Assembly (NCBI GenBank): GCA_963777775.1
Contig: CAVZRL010000009.1
Span: 558,001-622,000, forward strand
Direction: 5' to 3'
Length of the DNA stretch: 64,000 nt
Source: WHSW01 sp963777775
GTDB lineage: Bacteria; Actinomycetota; Thermoleophilia; Solirubrobacterales; 70-9
The position numbers and the translations under genes are program-made. Numbering within the stretch: the first letter of the stretch is position 1; every line of letters starts with the position of its first letter. Of the stretch, positions 24,979-32,679 are shown piece after piece. The notes below the pieces were generated by a model. That model did not search any database and had not been told where the DNA came from. It saw nothing but the letters and a program-made list of their open reading frames with translations.

Positions 24979-25812
24979 GTGCGACTGGTCAGCTACGCGT
25001 TGCCGGCCGGGGCCCGAGCGGGGGTGCTCCGCGAGGGAGTCGTGGTGGACGCGTGGGACGCGCTCGGGGGCGGCGGCGAGGGGATGCGCGAGCTGCTCGC
25101 CTCCGCTCGCCTGGCCGAGCTCGCCGAGGCGCCCGGCGAGGGCTCGGCGCTGTCGGAGGTCGAGCTGCTGCCGCCCGTTCCCGACCCGGAGAAGATCATC
25201 GGGATCGGGCTCAATTACCGCGACCATGCCGCCGAGGCCGGACTCGACCCGCCCGCCAGCCCGACCTTCTTCGCCAAGTTCCGAAACGCCTTGGCGGCGG
25301 ACGGGGCGACCGTGGCGCTGCCGGCCGCAAGCCGCAAGGTCGACTACGAGGCCGAGGTCGCGTTCGTGGTCGGGCGGCGGGCCAAGGACGTCGCCGAGGC
25401 GGACGCGATCGACCACCTCGCCGGCTACACGCTGCTCAACGACCTTTCCGCGCGCGATCTGCAGTTCGCGACCCCGCAGTGGATGCCGGGCAAGGTCTTC
25501 GACGGCGCCGCCCCGTGCGGCCCGGCGATCGTCACCCCCGACGAGGCGGGACCCGACGACGCGATCGCGATCGCCCTCGACCTGAACGGCGAGCGGATGC
25601 AAGAGTCCTCGACCGCCGAGCTCGTGTTCTCGATCCCGCAGCTCCTCTCGCGGCTCTCGGCTCTGATGACGCTCGAGCCGGGCGACATCGTCTCGACCGG
25701 GACCCCGGCCGGGATCGGCGGCGCGCGCGAGCCGCGGGTCTGGCTCGCGCCCGGCGACGAGGTCGTGGTTAGCTCGCCGCAGCTCGGGCGCCTGGTGACT
25801 CGCCTGGCGTGA
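24979..25812 (+). CDS. Fumarylacetoacetate hydrolase (FAH) family protein
   Basis: 277 residues. IIGIGLNYRDHAAEAGLD is the family signature; KVDYEAEVAFVVGR supplies the metal-binding Glu pair; GYTLLNDLSARDLQ and the ending GDIVSTGTPAGIGGAREP are also typical. Members cleave C-C bonds of beta-diketo acids or hydrate and isomerise dienoates in aromatic catabolism; substrate cannot be assigned. GTG 24979 follows TAGCCT (24965-24970) by 8 nt, consistent with a leaderless mRNA. The last 44 bases overlap the convergent membrane protein gene. Confidence 0.85.
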   Translation: MRLVSYALPAGARAGVLREGVVVDAWDALGGGGEGMRELLASARLAELAEAPGEGSALSEVELLPPVPDPEKIIGIGLNYRDHAAEAGLDPPASPTFFAKFRNALAADGATVALPAASRKVDYEAEVAFVVGRRAKDVAEADAIDHLAGYTLLNDLSARDLQFATPQWMPGKVFDGAAPCGPAIVTPDEAGPDDAIAIALDLNGERMQESSTAELVFSIPQLLSRLSALMTLEPGDIVSTGTPAGIGGAREPRVWLAPGDEVVVSSPQLGRLVTRLA

Positions 25813-27457
25813 CCTGGCGCTGGCCGGCGAACGCGGCGACCAGCACGAAGGGCAGAAACCAGACGACATAGAAGTAGAACCAGTGGGTGGCGGTGAGCTG
25901 GAGCGCGATCGTCACCGCGCCCGCCAGCGCCGCGACCTGGACCGGGGTCTTGAAGCGGGGATAGAGCCCGACGCCGAGCGCCAGGACGACGACCCCGACC
26001 CGGACCGGGCCTTGGAGGAAGTCGAGCGAGGGCGCCTGGCCCCAGACGCTGAACGGCGAGCTGCGGGTCGCCTGGTAGCCGAGCGTGCGGTCATAGAACT
26101 CGCGCACGCCGCCGTCGGGCAGGAAGGGCAGGGTCAGCGCCAGCCCGACGGCCGCAAAGGCGATCGCGAAGATGATCACTCCGCGCCGGCGGTCCTCGCC
26201 CTCGGCGGTGGCAAACAGCGGCACCAGCGCGGCCGGGCCGAACTTGGCAGCGGCGGCGATCGCGAGCAGCGCGCCACGGGCGGGCGGCGAGCCGAGCGCC
26301 AGCAGCGCCCCGATCGAGAGCGCGGCGATCAGGGCGTCGTTGGCGTTCGCGTTCAGCGTGTAAAGCGTCCACGGGCAGGCCGCCCAGGCGAAGCCGAGCG
26401 CCCAGCCCAGCCCCCGACCCGCGTCGCCGTCGCGCAGCCGGCGGCCGAGTGCGACCAGGCCGGCGATGCAGACCAGGTCGAAGGTGATCGCCGCGGCATG
26501 GGCGGCCGGCACTCCGTCCCAGCTTCCGTCCCAGCCGAGGACGAGCTCGAAGGGCAGGTAGGCGAGGTAGTTGCCGGCCCCGTAGACGTCCCCGCGCAGG
26601 CCCGGGATCGCGGCGAAGTCACCCTCGTAGAGGCCGGCGCCGTCCCCGATTCGGTCGGCCCCGATCACCCCGGCGACACCGACGTCGATCACCTGCGAGT
26701 CGGCGAGATTGAGCGCGATCCGGCCCAGCGCCAGCACCGCGACCCCGACCGCGAGCCAGCGAACCGGAGCGAGCGGGATCAACGGCCCGGTGCGCTCGCG
26801 CGGCCACAGCCCGGTGACCAGCAGCCGGATCAGCAGGTAGCCGAGCACGGGGTAGGTCAGGGCGACCGAGGCGGTGATCTCGGCCCGGTTGAAGAAGAAC
26901 AGCGAGACGCCGAGCCCGAGCACGACGAGCAGGTCGAGATGCAGGAGCCGCCACGGGCGGCGCGGATCGAAGAACGGGGCGATGAAGAGCAGGCAGAGCG
27001 GCAACCAGACCCAGGGCGAGTTGACCTTCTGGGCGATCGCGCCGTCGTATCCCCGCGCCAGCCGGGAGCCGAGCTGCTGGTCGCGCCACGCCTCCTCGAT
27101 CTCGCCGCTGCGACCGTCGAGGATCACCTCAGCGACCCGGGTGCCGACGGGGTCGGCGTAGACGACCTGCCAGCGCTCGCCGCGGATCAGGGCCTCGGGC
27201 TGCGCCGCCGGCGTCTCGGCGAGCTCTGCCCGCACGACCTCGCTCGCGCCCGCGAGCTCGATCGCCCGCACCGCCGGGATCGCGAAGCCCGGCGGCGGCT
27301 CGGTGAGCGAGTCCGGCTCGAGCGCCGGCGGCGGCTGCTCGCCGCCGAACGGTGGCTGGGCGGCCGGGTCCTCGGCCCCTGTGGCGGCGGCCGGCAGGGC
27401 CGCGAAGGCCAGCAGCGCCAGCGCCGCGGCAAGCTCGAAGCGCGATCGGCGGGTCAT
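25769..27457 (-). CDS. Polytopic membrane protein with an extracytoplasmic N-terminal domain
   Basis: 562 residues. A signal peptide (FELAAALALLAFAALPAAAT), an extracellular domain of about 120 residues containing a PepSY-like strand (GERWQVVYADPVGTRVAEVI, then LDGRSGEIEEAW), and about ten membrane helices. The arrangement recalls integral-membrane GT-C/GT87-type mannosyltransferases, but the catalytic Asp pair is not evident, so I call it a membrane protein of unknown function. ATG 27457 follows TACCCT (27467-27472, minus strand) by 9 nt, suggesting a leaderless transcript divergent from the CFA-type gene. Confidence 0.65.
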   Translation of the reverse strand: MTRRSRFELAAALALLAFAALPAAATGAEDPAAQPPFGGEQPPPALEPDSLTEPPPGFAIPAVRAIELAGASEVVRAELAETPAAQPEALIRGERWQVVYADPVGTRVAEVILDGRSGEIEEAWRDQQLGSRLARGYDGAIAQKVNSPWVWLPLCLLFIAPFFDPRRPWRLLHLDLLVVLGLGVSLFFFNRAEITASVALTYPVLGYLLIRLLVTGLWPRERTGPLIPLAPVRWLAVGVAVLALGRIALNLADSQVIDVGVAGVIGADRIGDGAGLYEGDFAAIPGLRGDVYGAGNYLAYLPFELVLGWDGSWDGVPAAHAAAITFDLVCIAGLVALGRRLRDGDAGRGLGWALGFAWAACPWTLYTLNANANDALIAALSIGALLALGSPPARGALLAIAAAAKFGPAALVPLFATAEGEDRRRGVIIFAIAFAAVGLALTLPFLPDGGVREFYDRTLGYQATRSSPFSVWGQAPSLDFLQGPVRVGVVVLALGVGLYPRFKTPVQVAALAGAVTIALQLTATHWFYFYVVWFLPFVLVAAFAGQRQVTPGESPGARAAAS

Positions 27458-27540
27458 CAGCGGGCGAGGGTAAGGGGCTGCCGGGACGAGGCGTCGCGAC
27501 CTGCGCCGGCGCGAGACGCCCACCCGACGACGGCCGGCGA

Positions 27541-28806
27541 ATGGTGATTCGCTACCCGATCATGACCACCGCGCTCGCCCGCCGGCTGCTGTTCGCAGCG
27601 CTCGCACGGATCACCGGCGGCCGGATCGAGATCGTCGAGGGCGGGCGCCGGTTCGGGTTCGGTCCCGCGGACGCCGCCCTGCGGGCGCTGATCGAGGTCC
27701 ATGACCCGCGCGCCTACCGCTGGTGTCTGCGTGGCAGCGCCGGGCTCGGTGAGGGGTTCGTCGAGGAACTCTGGAGCAGCGAGGACCTGGTCGAGGTCAC
27801 GCGAATCGCCTGCCGCGAGCTGCCCCCGCTCGATCGGCTGCGGCGGCTCTTGCACCCGGTGATCGGCCCCCTGCAGCGGGCCCTGGGCCGAGTTCCCCGC
27901 AACAGCCGGCGCGGCGCCGCCGCGAACGTCTCGGCTCACTACGACCTCGGCAACACGATGTTCGAGTCGTTCCTCGACCCACGCCTGGTCTACTCCTGCG
28001 CCTACTTCCCCGGCCCCGAGACCGGGCTCGAGGGCGCACAACTCGCGAAGCTGGAGCGAGTCTGCGACCGGCTTGCGCTGCGCCCCGACGACCACCTGCT
28101 CGAGATCGGCACCGGCTGGGGCGGCCTCGCGCTGCACGCGGCGAGCACCCGCGGCTGCCGGGTGACGACGACCACGATCTCGCGCGAACAGCACGAGTAC
28201 GCGCTCGCGAGCGTCCGCGAGGCCGGCCTCGAGGACAGGATCGAGGTCCTGCTCCGCGACTACCGCGACCTCGAGGGCAGCTACGACAAGCTGGCCTCGA
28301 TCGAGATGATCGAGGCGGTCGGCTGGCAGTACTTCCCCGTCTTCTTCACCAGATGCGCGGAGCTGACCCGTCCCGGCGGCGCGATGTTCCTGCAGGCGAT
28401 CGTGATCGAGGACGACCTCTACGAGTCCGAGAAGGCCGCTCGCAGCTTCTTCAACCAGCACCTGTTCCCCGGTGGCTGCTTGCCCTCGCTGGCGTTGATC
28501 ACCGAGCTCGCGGCCGCGAACGGGATCCCGATCGCCTGGTATGAGGACATCAGCACCCACTACGCCCGCACCCTGGCGAGCTGGCGGGCCAACTTCAACG
28601 ACGCCTGGCCGGCGCTGCGACCGCTCGGCTATGACGAGCGCTTCAAGAGACTGTGGAACTTCTACCTCGCCTCGTCGGAGGGCGGCTTTCGCGAGCACCG
28701 GATCCGCGACGTGCAGGCGCTGCTCGCCAAACCGGGCTTCGACCAGGGAGCGGAGGCATGGAGCTCGGCTACGAGCGACGCGGCACCGGCGAGCCTCTCG
28801 TCCTGA
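27541..28806 (+). CDS. Cyclopropane-fatty-acyl-phospholipid synthase family methyltransferase
   Basis: 421 residues. HYDLGNTMFESFLDPRLVYS and SCAYF match the CFA synthase signature; LLEIGTGWGGLALHAA is the SAM-binding motif; TISREQHEYA and IEMIEAVGWQYFPVFF contain the catalytic Glu region. The family methylates or cyclopropanates double bonds of membrane lipid acyl chains using SAM at the inner membrane face. ATG 27541 or 27562 may start it. Its 3' end overlaps the following alpha/beta hydrolase gene by 49 nt, so both are made together. Confidence 0.85.
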   Translation: MVIRYPIMTTALARRLLFAALARITGGRIEIVEGGRRFGFGPADAALRALIEVHDPRAYRWCLRGSAGLGEGFVEELWSSEDLVEVTRIACRELPPLDRLRRLLHPVIGPLQRALGRVPRNSRRGAAANVSAHYDLGNTMFESFLDPRLVYSCAYFPGPETGLEGAQLAKLERVCDRLALRPDDHLLEIGTGWGGLALHAASTRGCRVTTTTISREQHEYALASVREAGLEDRIEVLLRDYRDLEGSYDKLASIEMIEAVGWQYFPVFFTRCAELTRPGGAMFLQAIVIEDDLYESEKAARSFFNQHLFPGGCLPSLALITELAAANGIPIAWYEDISTHYARTLASWRANFNDAWPALRPLGYDERFKRLWNFYLASSEGGFREHRIRDVQALLAKPGFDQGAEAWSSATSDAAPASLSS

Positions 28807-29564
28807 TTCACGGGCTCGGCGGCTCGAAGCGGGTCTGGGATCCGGTCCTCGACCTGCTCGCGCGCGAGCGCGACGTGATCGCGGTCGACACCCCGGGCGC
28901 CGGCCGCTCCCCCGCGCTGCCCGGCGGGATCGCGCCGACCGCCGCCAACCTCGGCGCCGCGGTATCGAGCCTCTGCGAGCGGCTCGGCTTCGAGCGCCCG
29001 CACGTGGCCGGCAACTCGCTTGGGGCCTGGATCGCGCTCGAGATCGCGAAGGCCGGCAGGGCCGCGTCGGTGTGCGCGATCTGCCCGGCAGGACTCTGGC
29101 GTCGACCGCTCGGGCCGCGGGCGTTCGACCCCCACCGGCTGGCGCGGGCGCTGCGCCCGCTGGTCGGCGCCGCGGTGAGCTGGCCGGCGCTCCGAAATCG
29201 CCTCTTGGCGACGACCATGGCCCACCCGGAGCGCCTGACCCGTGCCGAGGCAAGGGGCCTGATCGAGGACTGGACCGACGCCTCGGCCTACGCGGCGACC
29301 AACCACGAGATGCGGGCGCGGATCTTCGAGCACCCGGAGCTGGTCACAGTCCCGACCACCGTCGCCTGGGCGAGCGAGGACGGCCTGGTCGCGCCGCCGC
29401 GAGCGGAGCGGATGCCGCCCGGCGCCCGCTACGTGGTGCTCGAGGGCCTCGGCCACACGCCGACCTGGGATGACCCCGAGCGGGTGGCGACGCTGCTGCT
29501 GGAGGCTAGCGGAGGCTCGGAGATGGGCGGTGCCGGGCTCGAACCGGCGACCTCTCGCGTGTAA
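28758..29564 (+). CDS. Alpha/beta-fold hydrolase
   Basis: 268 residues. LVLIHGLGGSKRVWDPVLDL is the oxyanion-hole region (HGxGG), AGNSLGAWIALEI carries the nucleophile elbow (GNSLG, Ser), and LEGLGHTPTWDDPERV the catalytic His, with Asp in the usual strand (AWASEDGLV). The ATG at 28758 has GGAG 4 nt upstream and lies inside the CFA-type gene, an overlap implying coupling. The last 14 codons run antisense through the tRNA-Val gene and the stop codon falls in its anticodon loop. Substrate unknown; a lipid ester is a guess from context. Confidence 0.8.
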   Translation: MELGYERRGTGEPLVLIHGLGGSKRVWDPVLDLLARERDVIAVDTPGAGRSPALPGGIAPTAANLGAAVSSLCERLGFERPHVAGNSLGAWIALEIAKAGRAASVCAICPAGLWRRPLGPRAFDPHRLARALRPLVGAAVSWPALRNRLLATTMAHPERLTRAEARGLIEDWTDASAYAATNHEMRARIFEHPELVTVPTTVAWASEDGLVAPPRAERMPPGARYVVLEGLGHTPTWDDPERVATLLLEASGGSEMGGAGLEPATSRV

Positions 29565-29596
29565 AGCGAGTGCTCTTCCAGCTGAGCTAACCGCCC
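29524..29596 (-). tRNA. tRNA-Val (TAC)
   Basis: 73 nt. Acceptor GGGCGGT/ACCGCCC with discriminator A, D-arm GCTC, anticodon stem CTCGC/GCGAG with loop TTTACAC giving TAC, T-loop TTCGAGC. CCA is not encoded. The gene overlaps the 3' end of the convergent alpha/beta hydrolase CDS. A palindrome CCCCGATCGGGG (29608-29619) lies 12 bp upstream of its 5' end. Confidence 0.95.
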
Positions 29597-29682
29597 GCGC
29601 GGATTGTCCCCGATCGGGGCGGGCGGCGGCCCGGGGCGGGGATCCATACCATCGGCTCAAAGCGAGAGAGGGAGACTTCGGG

Positions 29683-30789
29683 ATGCGGATGCGCGCTGCG
29701 GTGCTGGAGAAGTTCGGCGAGCCCTTGGTCGTCCAGGAGCTTGAGTTGACCGAGCCCAAGCAGGGCGAGGCGCTGGTCCGGCTGGTCGCGTGCGGCGTCT
29801 GCCACACCGACCTCTACACCGCTTCGGGCGTCGACCCGTCCGGGTACGCCCCGACCGTGCTCGGGCACGAGGGGGCCGGGGTGGTCGAGGCGGTCGGCCC
29901 GGGGGTCGAATCGCTGGCGGTCGGCGACCACGTGGTGACCCTGTTCTCGCCCCAGTGCGGGGAGTGCGTGCACTGCCGCGACGAGCGCACCAACCTGTGC
30001 CTGGCGATCCGCGAGCAGCAGGGCAAGGGCTACCTCCCCGACGGGACCACTCGCCTGCACCGCGAGGGCGAGCCGATGCGTCACTTCATGGGCACCTCGA
30101 CCTTCGCCGAGTGCACGGTGATGCCCGAGATCGCGCTCGCCAAGGTGAGTCCTGAGGCGCCACTCGACGGCGCCTGCCTGTTCGCGTGCGGACTGTCGAC
30201 CGGGCTCGGGGCCGCGATCAACACGGCCAAGGTCCGCGAGGGCTCGACCTGCGTCGTCTTTGGCGCCGGCATGGTCGGGCTCGGTGCGGTGGCCGGCTGC
30301 CGGCTTCAAGGCGCTGAACGGATCATCTGCGTCGACCTCTCAGATGATCGGCTCGAGCTCGCCAGGGGGCAGGGCGCGACCGAGGTGATGGTCGCCGACG
30401 AGGGGATCGTCGAGCGAATCATCGAGGAGACCGACGGGTTCGGCGCCGACTACACATTCGAGGCGACCGGCAACGTCGCGGTGATGCGCCAGGCGGTCGA
30501 GGCCGCGCGGATGGCCTGGGGCCTAGCGACGGTCGCGGGAGTCGCCGGCAAGGGCGAGACCCTGGACGTGATCCCCCGCCTGCTGATCACGGGCCGGCGC
30601 GTCGCCGGCTCCTCCTTCGGCGGGGTCAAGGGACGCGAAGGGGTACCGATGCTGGTCGACCTCTGGCTCGAGGGCAAGATCGACGTTGATCCGTTCATCT
30701 CGCACCGGATCACCCTCGACGAGGTCAACCGCGGGTTCGAGCTGATGGAGGCCCAGGACGGGATCCGCAGCGTGATCGAGTTCAACTAG
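29683..30789 (+). CDS. Zinc-dependent alcohol dehydrogenase, class III-like
   Basis: 368 residues. Catalytic zinc: CGVCHTD (Cys40) and GHE (His62). Structural zinc: Cys92, Cys95, Cys98, Cys106 (QCGECVHCRDERTNLC). Cofactor-binding VVFGAGMVGLGAVAG is a Rossmann loop. The long insert near NLCLAIREQQGKGYLPDGT is of the class III (S-hydroxymethyl-thiol dehydrogenase) type, so formaldehyde-thiol adduct oxidation is likely, but other alcohols are possible. GAGAGAGGGAGAC precedes the ATG. The metallo-hydrolase gene follows after 10 nt. Confidence 0.8.
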   Translation: MRMRAAVLEKFGEPLVVQELELTEPKQGEALVRLVACGVCHTDLYTASGVDPSGYAPTVLGHEGAGVVEAVGPGVESLAVGDHVVTLFSPQCGECVHCRDERTNLCLAIREQQGKGYLPDGTTRLHREGEPMRHFMGTSTFAECTVMPEIALAKVSPEAPLDGACLFACGLSTGLGAAINTAKVREGSTCVVFGAGMVGLGAVAGCRLQGAERIICVDLSDDRLELARGQGATEVMVADEGIVERIIEETDGFGADYTFEATGNVAVMRQAVEAARMAWGLATVAGVAGKGETLDVIPRLLITGRRVAGSSFGGVKGREGVPMLVDLWLEGKIDVDPFISHRITLDEVNRGFELMEAQDGIRSVIEFN

Positions 30790-30799
30790 GAGTGAGACG

Positions 30800-31565
30800 G
30801 TGATCCTGCAGCGAGTCGAACAGGCCGAGTGGCTCTCGAACGCCTACCTGGCCGTCGACGAGATTGGCGGCACCGGCGTCCTGATCGACTCCAACGGCGT
30901 CACCGACCCGCTCTGCGAGCGCGCCGAGCGTGAGGCCACCGCGATCACCCACGTCCTGCTCACCCATCATCACTGGGACCACGTGTTCGGGATGAAGGAG
31001 CTGGCGCAGCGGTTCGGGGTCCCGATCCTCGCCCACGAGAAGACCGCCGAGCTGCTCGATGGAGGGGTCGACGAGACCTTCGCCGACGAAGACGTGATCG
31101 AGACCGGGGGCCTGCGGGTCGAGGTGATCCACACCCCCGGCCACTGCGCGGACCACTGCGCGCTGCTGATCAACGAGACCGACTGCCTGACCGCCGACGT
31201 GATCTTCAAGGGGACCGTGGGCGGCACCCGAGCTCCCGGAGCGACCGGGTTCGACGACCTGCGGCACTCGATCATGGAGCGGTTGATGAAGCTGGCGCCC
31301 GAGACGCGGATCCACCCCGGGCACCGTCAGCCCTCGACGATCGGCGACGAATGGGAGCAGAACCCGTTCGTGCGGATCTGGCGCGGCCTCGACGCAGAGG
31401 GCGCCGAGCCGGTCTCGATCGGGCCGGCGGACGCCGAGCAGCGCGACGCAGGCGACGATGGTCCTTTGGGCACCCGACTACGACGGCGGGAACAAGGCCT
31501 GGGTCCGGTTCCCCGACGGCAGCGACGCGGTCGTCGGCGGCTCGCAGGTCAAGCGCGAGAGCTGA
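30800..31565 (+). pseudogene. Metallo-beta-lactamase-fold hydrolase, frameshifted near its 3' end
   Basis: The first 215 residues carry THHHWDH (His56, His58, Asp60, His61), TPGHCADHCALL and IHPGHRQPST metal ligands. After ADAEQRDA the frame changes: the following frame reads TMVLWAPDYDGGNKAWVRFP, then DGSDAVVGGSQVKRES and a stop at 31565, which looks like a genuine C-terminus. Removing one base near 31451 restores 254 residues. In the present frame a nonsense tail runs on to 31768 over the next gene. Its position behind a class III-type dehydrogenase suggests an S-formyl-thiol hydrolase, by analogy with mycothiol systems; that is inference. Confidence 0.75.
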
Positions 31566-31572
31566 GCGGCCC

Positions 31573-32634
31573 TCACGCCGCCCGCAGGCCGGCGAGCACC
31601 CTGCCCGCCTGCTCGACCAGCGATCCGACGACCTCGGCGGCCGGTCGCTCGACGGCCAGGGAGGCTGCCTGGCCGAGCCAGATCGGCAGCCGTTGCGCCG
31701 GCTCGCGGCCGGACTCTGCGAGCGGAGCGGTGAGCGAGACCTGGGCCGGGAACGGGAGCACCTCGTGATCGCCGACCGCCTCGCTGAGATCGTTGCGGAC
31801 CGCCCGTGCCGGCCGGCCGGAGAACGCCCTCGTGATCGCGGTCGCCTCGCCGGCGGCGGCCCGAAGCGCCTCCAGGTGCGCGGGATGGACGCTGGCCTCG
31901 GGACAGGCGAGGAAGGCGGAGCCGATCTGGGCGGCACCGCCGCCGAGGGCAAGGACCGCGGCCAACCCCCTGCCGTCGGCGATCCCCCCGGCGGCGATCA
32001 CCGGCAGCGAGACCGCGTCGACAACCTGCGGGACCAGGGCCAGGGTCCCGATCGGCCCATCGTCCCCGGCGACGAGAAAGCTGCCGCGGTGCCCGCCCGC
32101 TTCGGCGCCCTGGGCGATCACCGCGTCCGCGCCCAGCTCCTGCAGCCGGACGGCCTCGGCGGTGGTGGTGGCCGAGGCGATCACGCGGGTGCCGGCATCG
32201 CGGATCGCGGCGACCGCTGCCGGCTCGGGAAGCCCGAAGTGGAAGCTGACCACCGCGGGACGGATCTCGAGCGCCGCGGCGAGCCGCTCGTCGTCGAAGC
32301 CGATCGGCGGCACGCTCGGGACCGGCGGCTCTCCGAGCCCGTCCTCGGCATAGAGCGCGGCCACCCGTTCGCGGGCTCGCTCGGCGCGCTCCGGCGCGAT
32401 CTCGGGGGTCGGATGGACGAAGAAGTTGAGGTTGAAGGGCTCGTCGGTAAGCGCTCGCACAGCTGCCGCTTCGCGGCGCAGCTCCTCCGCGGGCAGGACC
32501 GCCGATCCGAGCCCGCCGAGCCCACCCGCCTCGCTGACGGCGGCGGCGAGCTCCGGCGTCGCCGCCCTCGCCATCGGAGCGCAGAGGATCGGGTGCCTGA
32601 TCCCGAACAGCTCCGTGACCACGGTCGGGCCCAT
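31573..32634 (-). CDS. Nitronate monooxygenase-like FMN oxidoreductase
   Basis: 353 residues, a TIM-barrel flavoprotein of the 2-nitropropane dioxygenase family. ELFGIRHPILCAPMARA is the N-terminal signature; AQGAEAGGHRGSF and LPVIAAGGIADGRG bind FMN phosphate; the ending holds no known extra domain. Substrates may be alkyl nitronates or enoyl compounds, not decidable here. ATG 32634 is chosen over 32664 because TACGGT (32642-32647, minus strand) lies 7 nt upstream, the leaderless spacing seen elsewhere in the window; neither has a Shine-Dalgarno. Confidence 0.8.
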   Translation of the reverse strand: MGPTVVTELFGIRHPILCAPMARAATPELAAAVSEAGGLGGLGSAVLPAEELRREAAAVRALTDEPFNLNFFVHPTPEIAPERAERARERVAALYAEDGLGEPPVPSVPPIGFDDERLAAALEIRPAVVSFHFGLPEPAAVAAIRDAGTRVIASATTTAEAVRLQELGADAVIAQGAEAGGHRGSFLVAGDDGPIGTLALVPQVVDAVSLPVIAAGGIADGRGLAAVLALGGGAAQIGSAFLACPEASVHPAHLEALRAAAGEATAITRAFSGRPARAVRNDLSEAVGDHEVLPFPAQVSLTAPLAESGREPAQRLPIWLGQAASLAVERPAAEVVGSLVEQAGRVLAGLRAA

Positions 32635-32679
32635 CGCGGCGACCGTATCAGCGCACTGTTCCATTACTCTGCGAGACGG

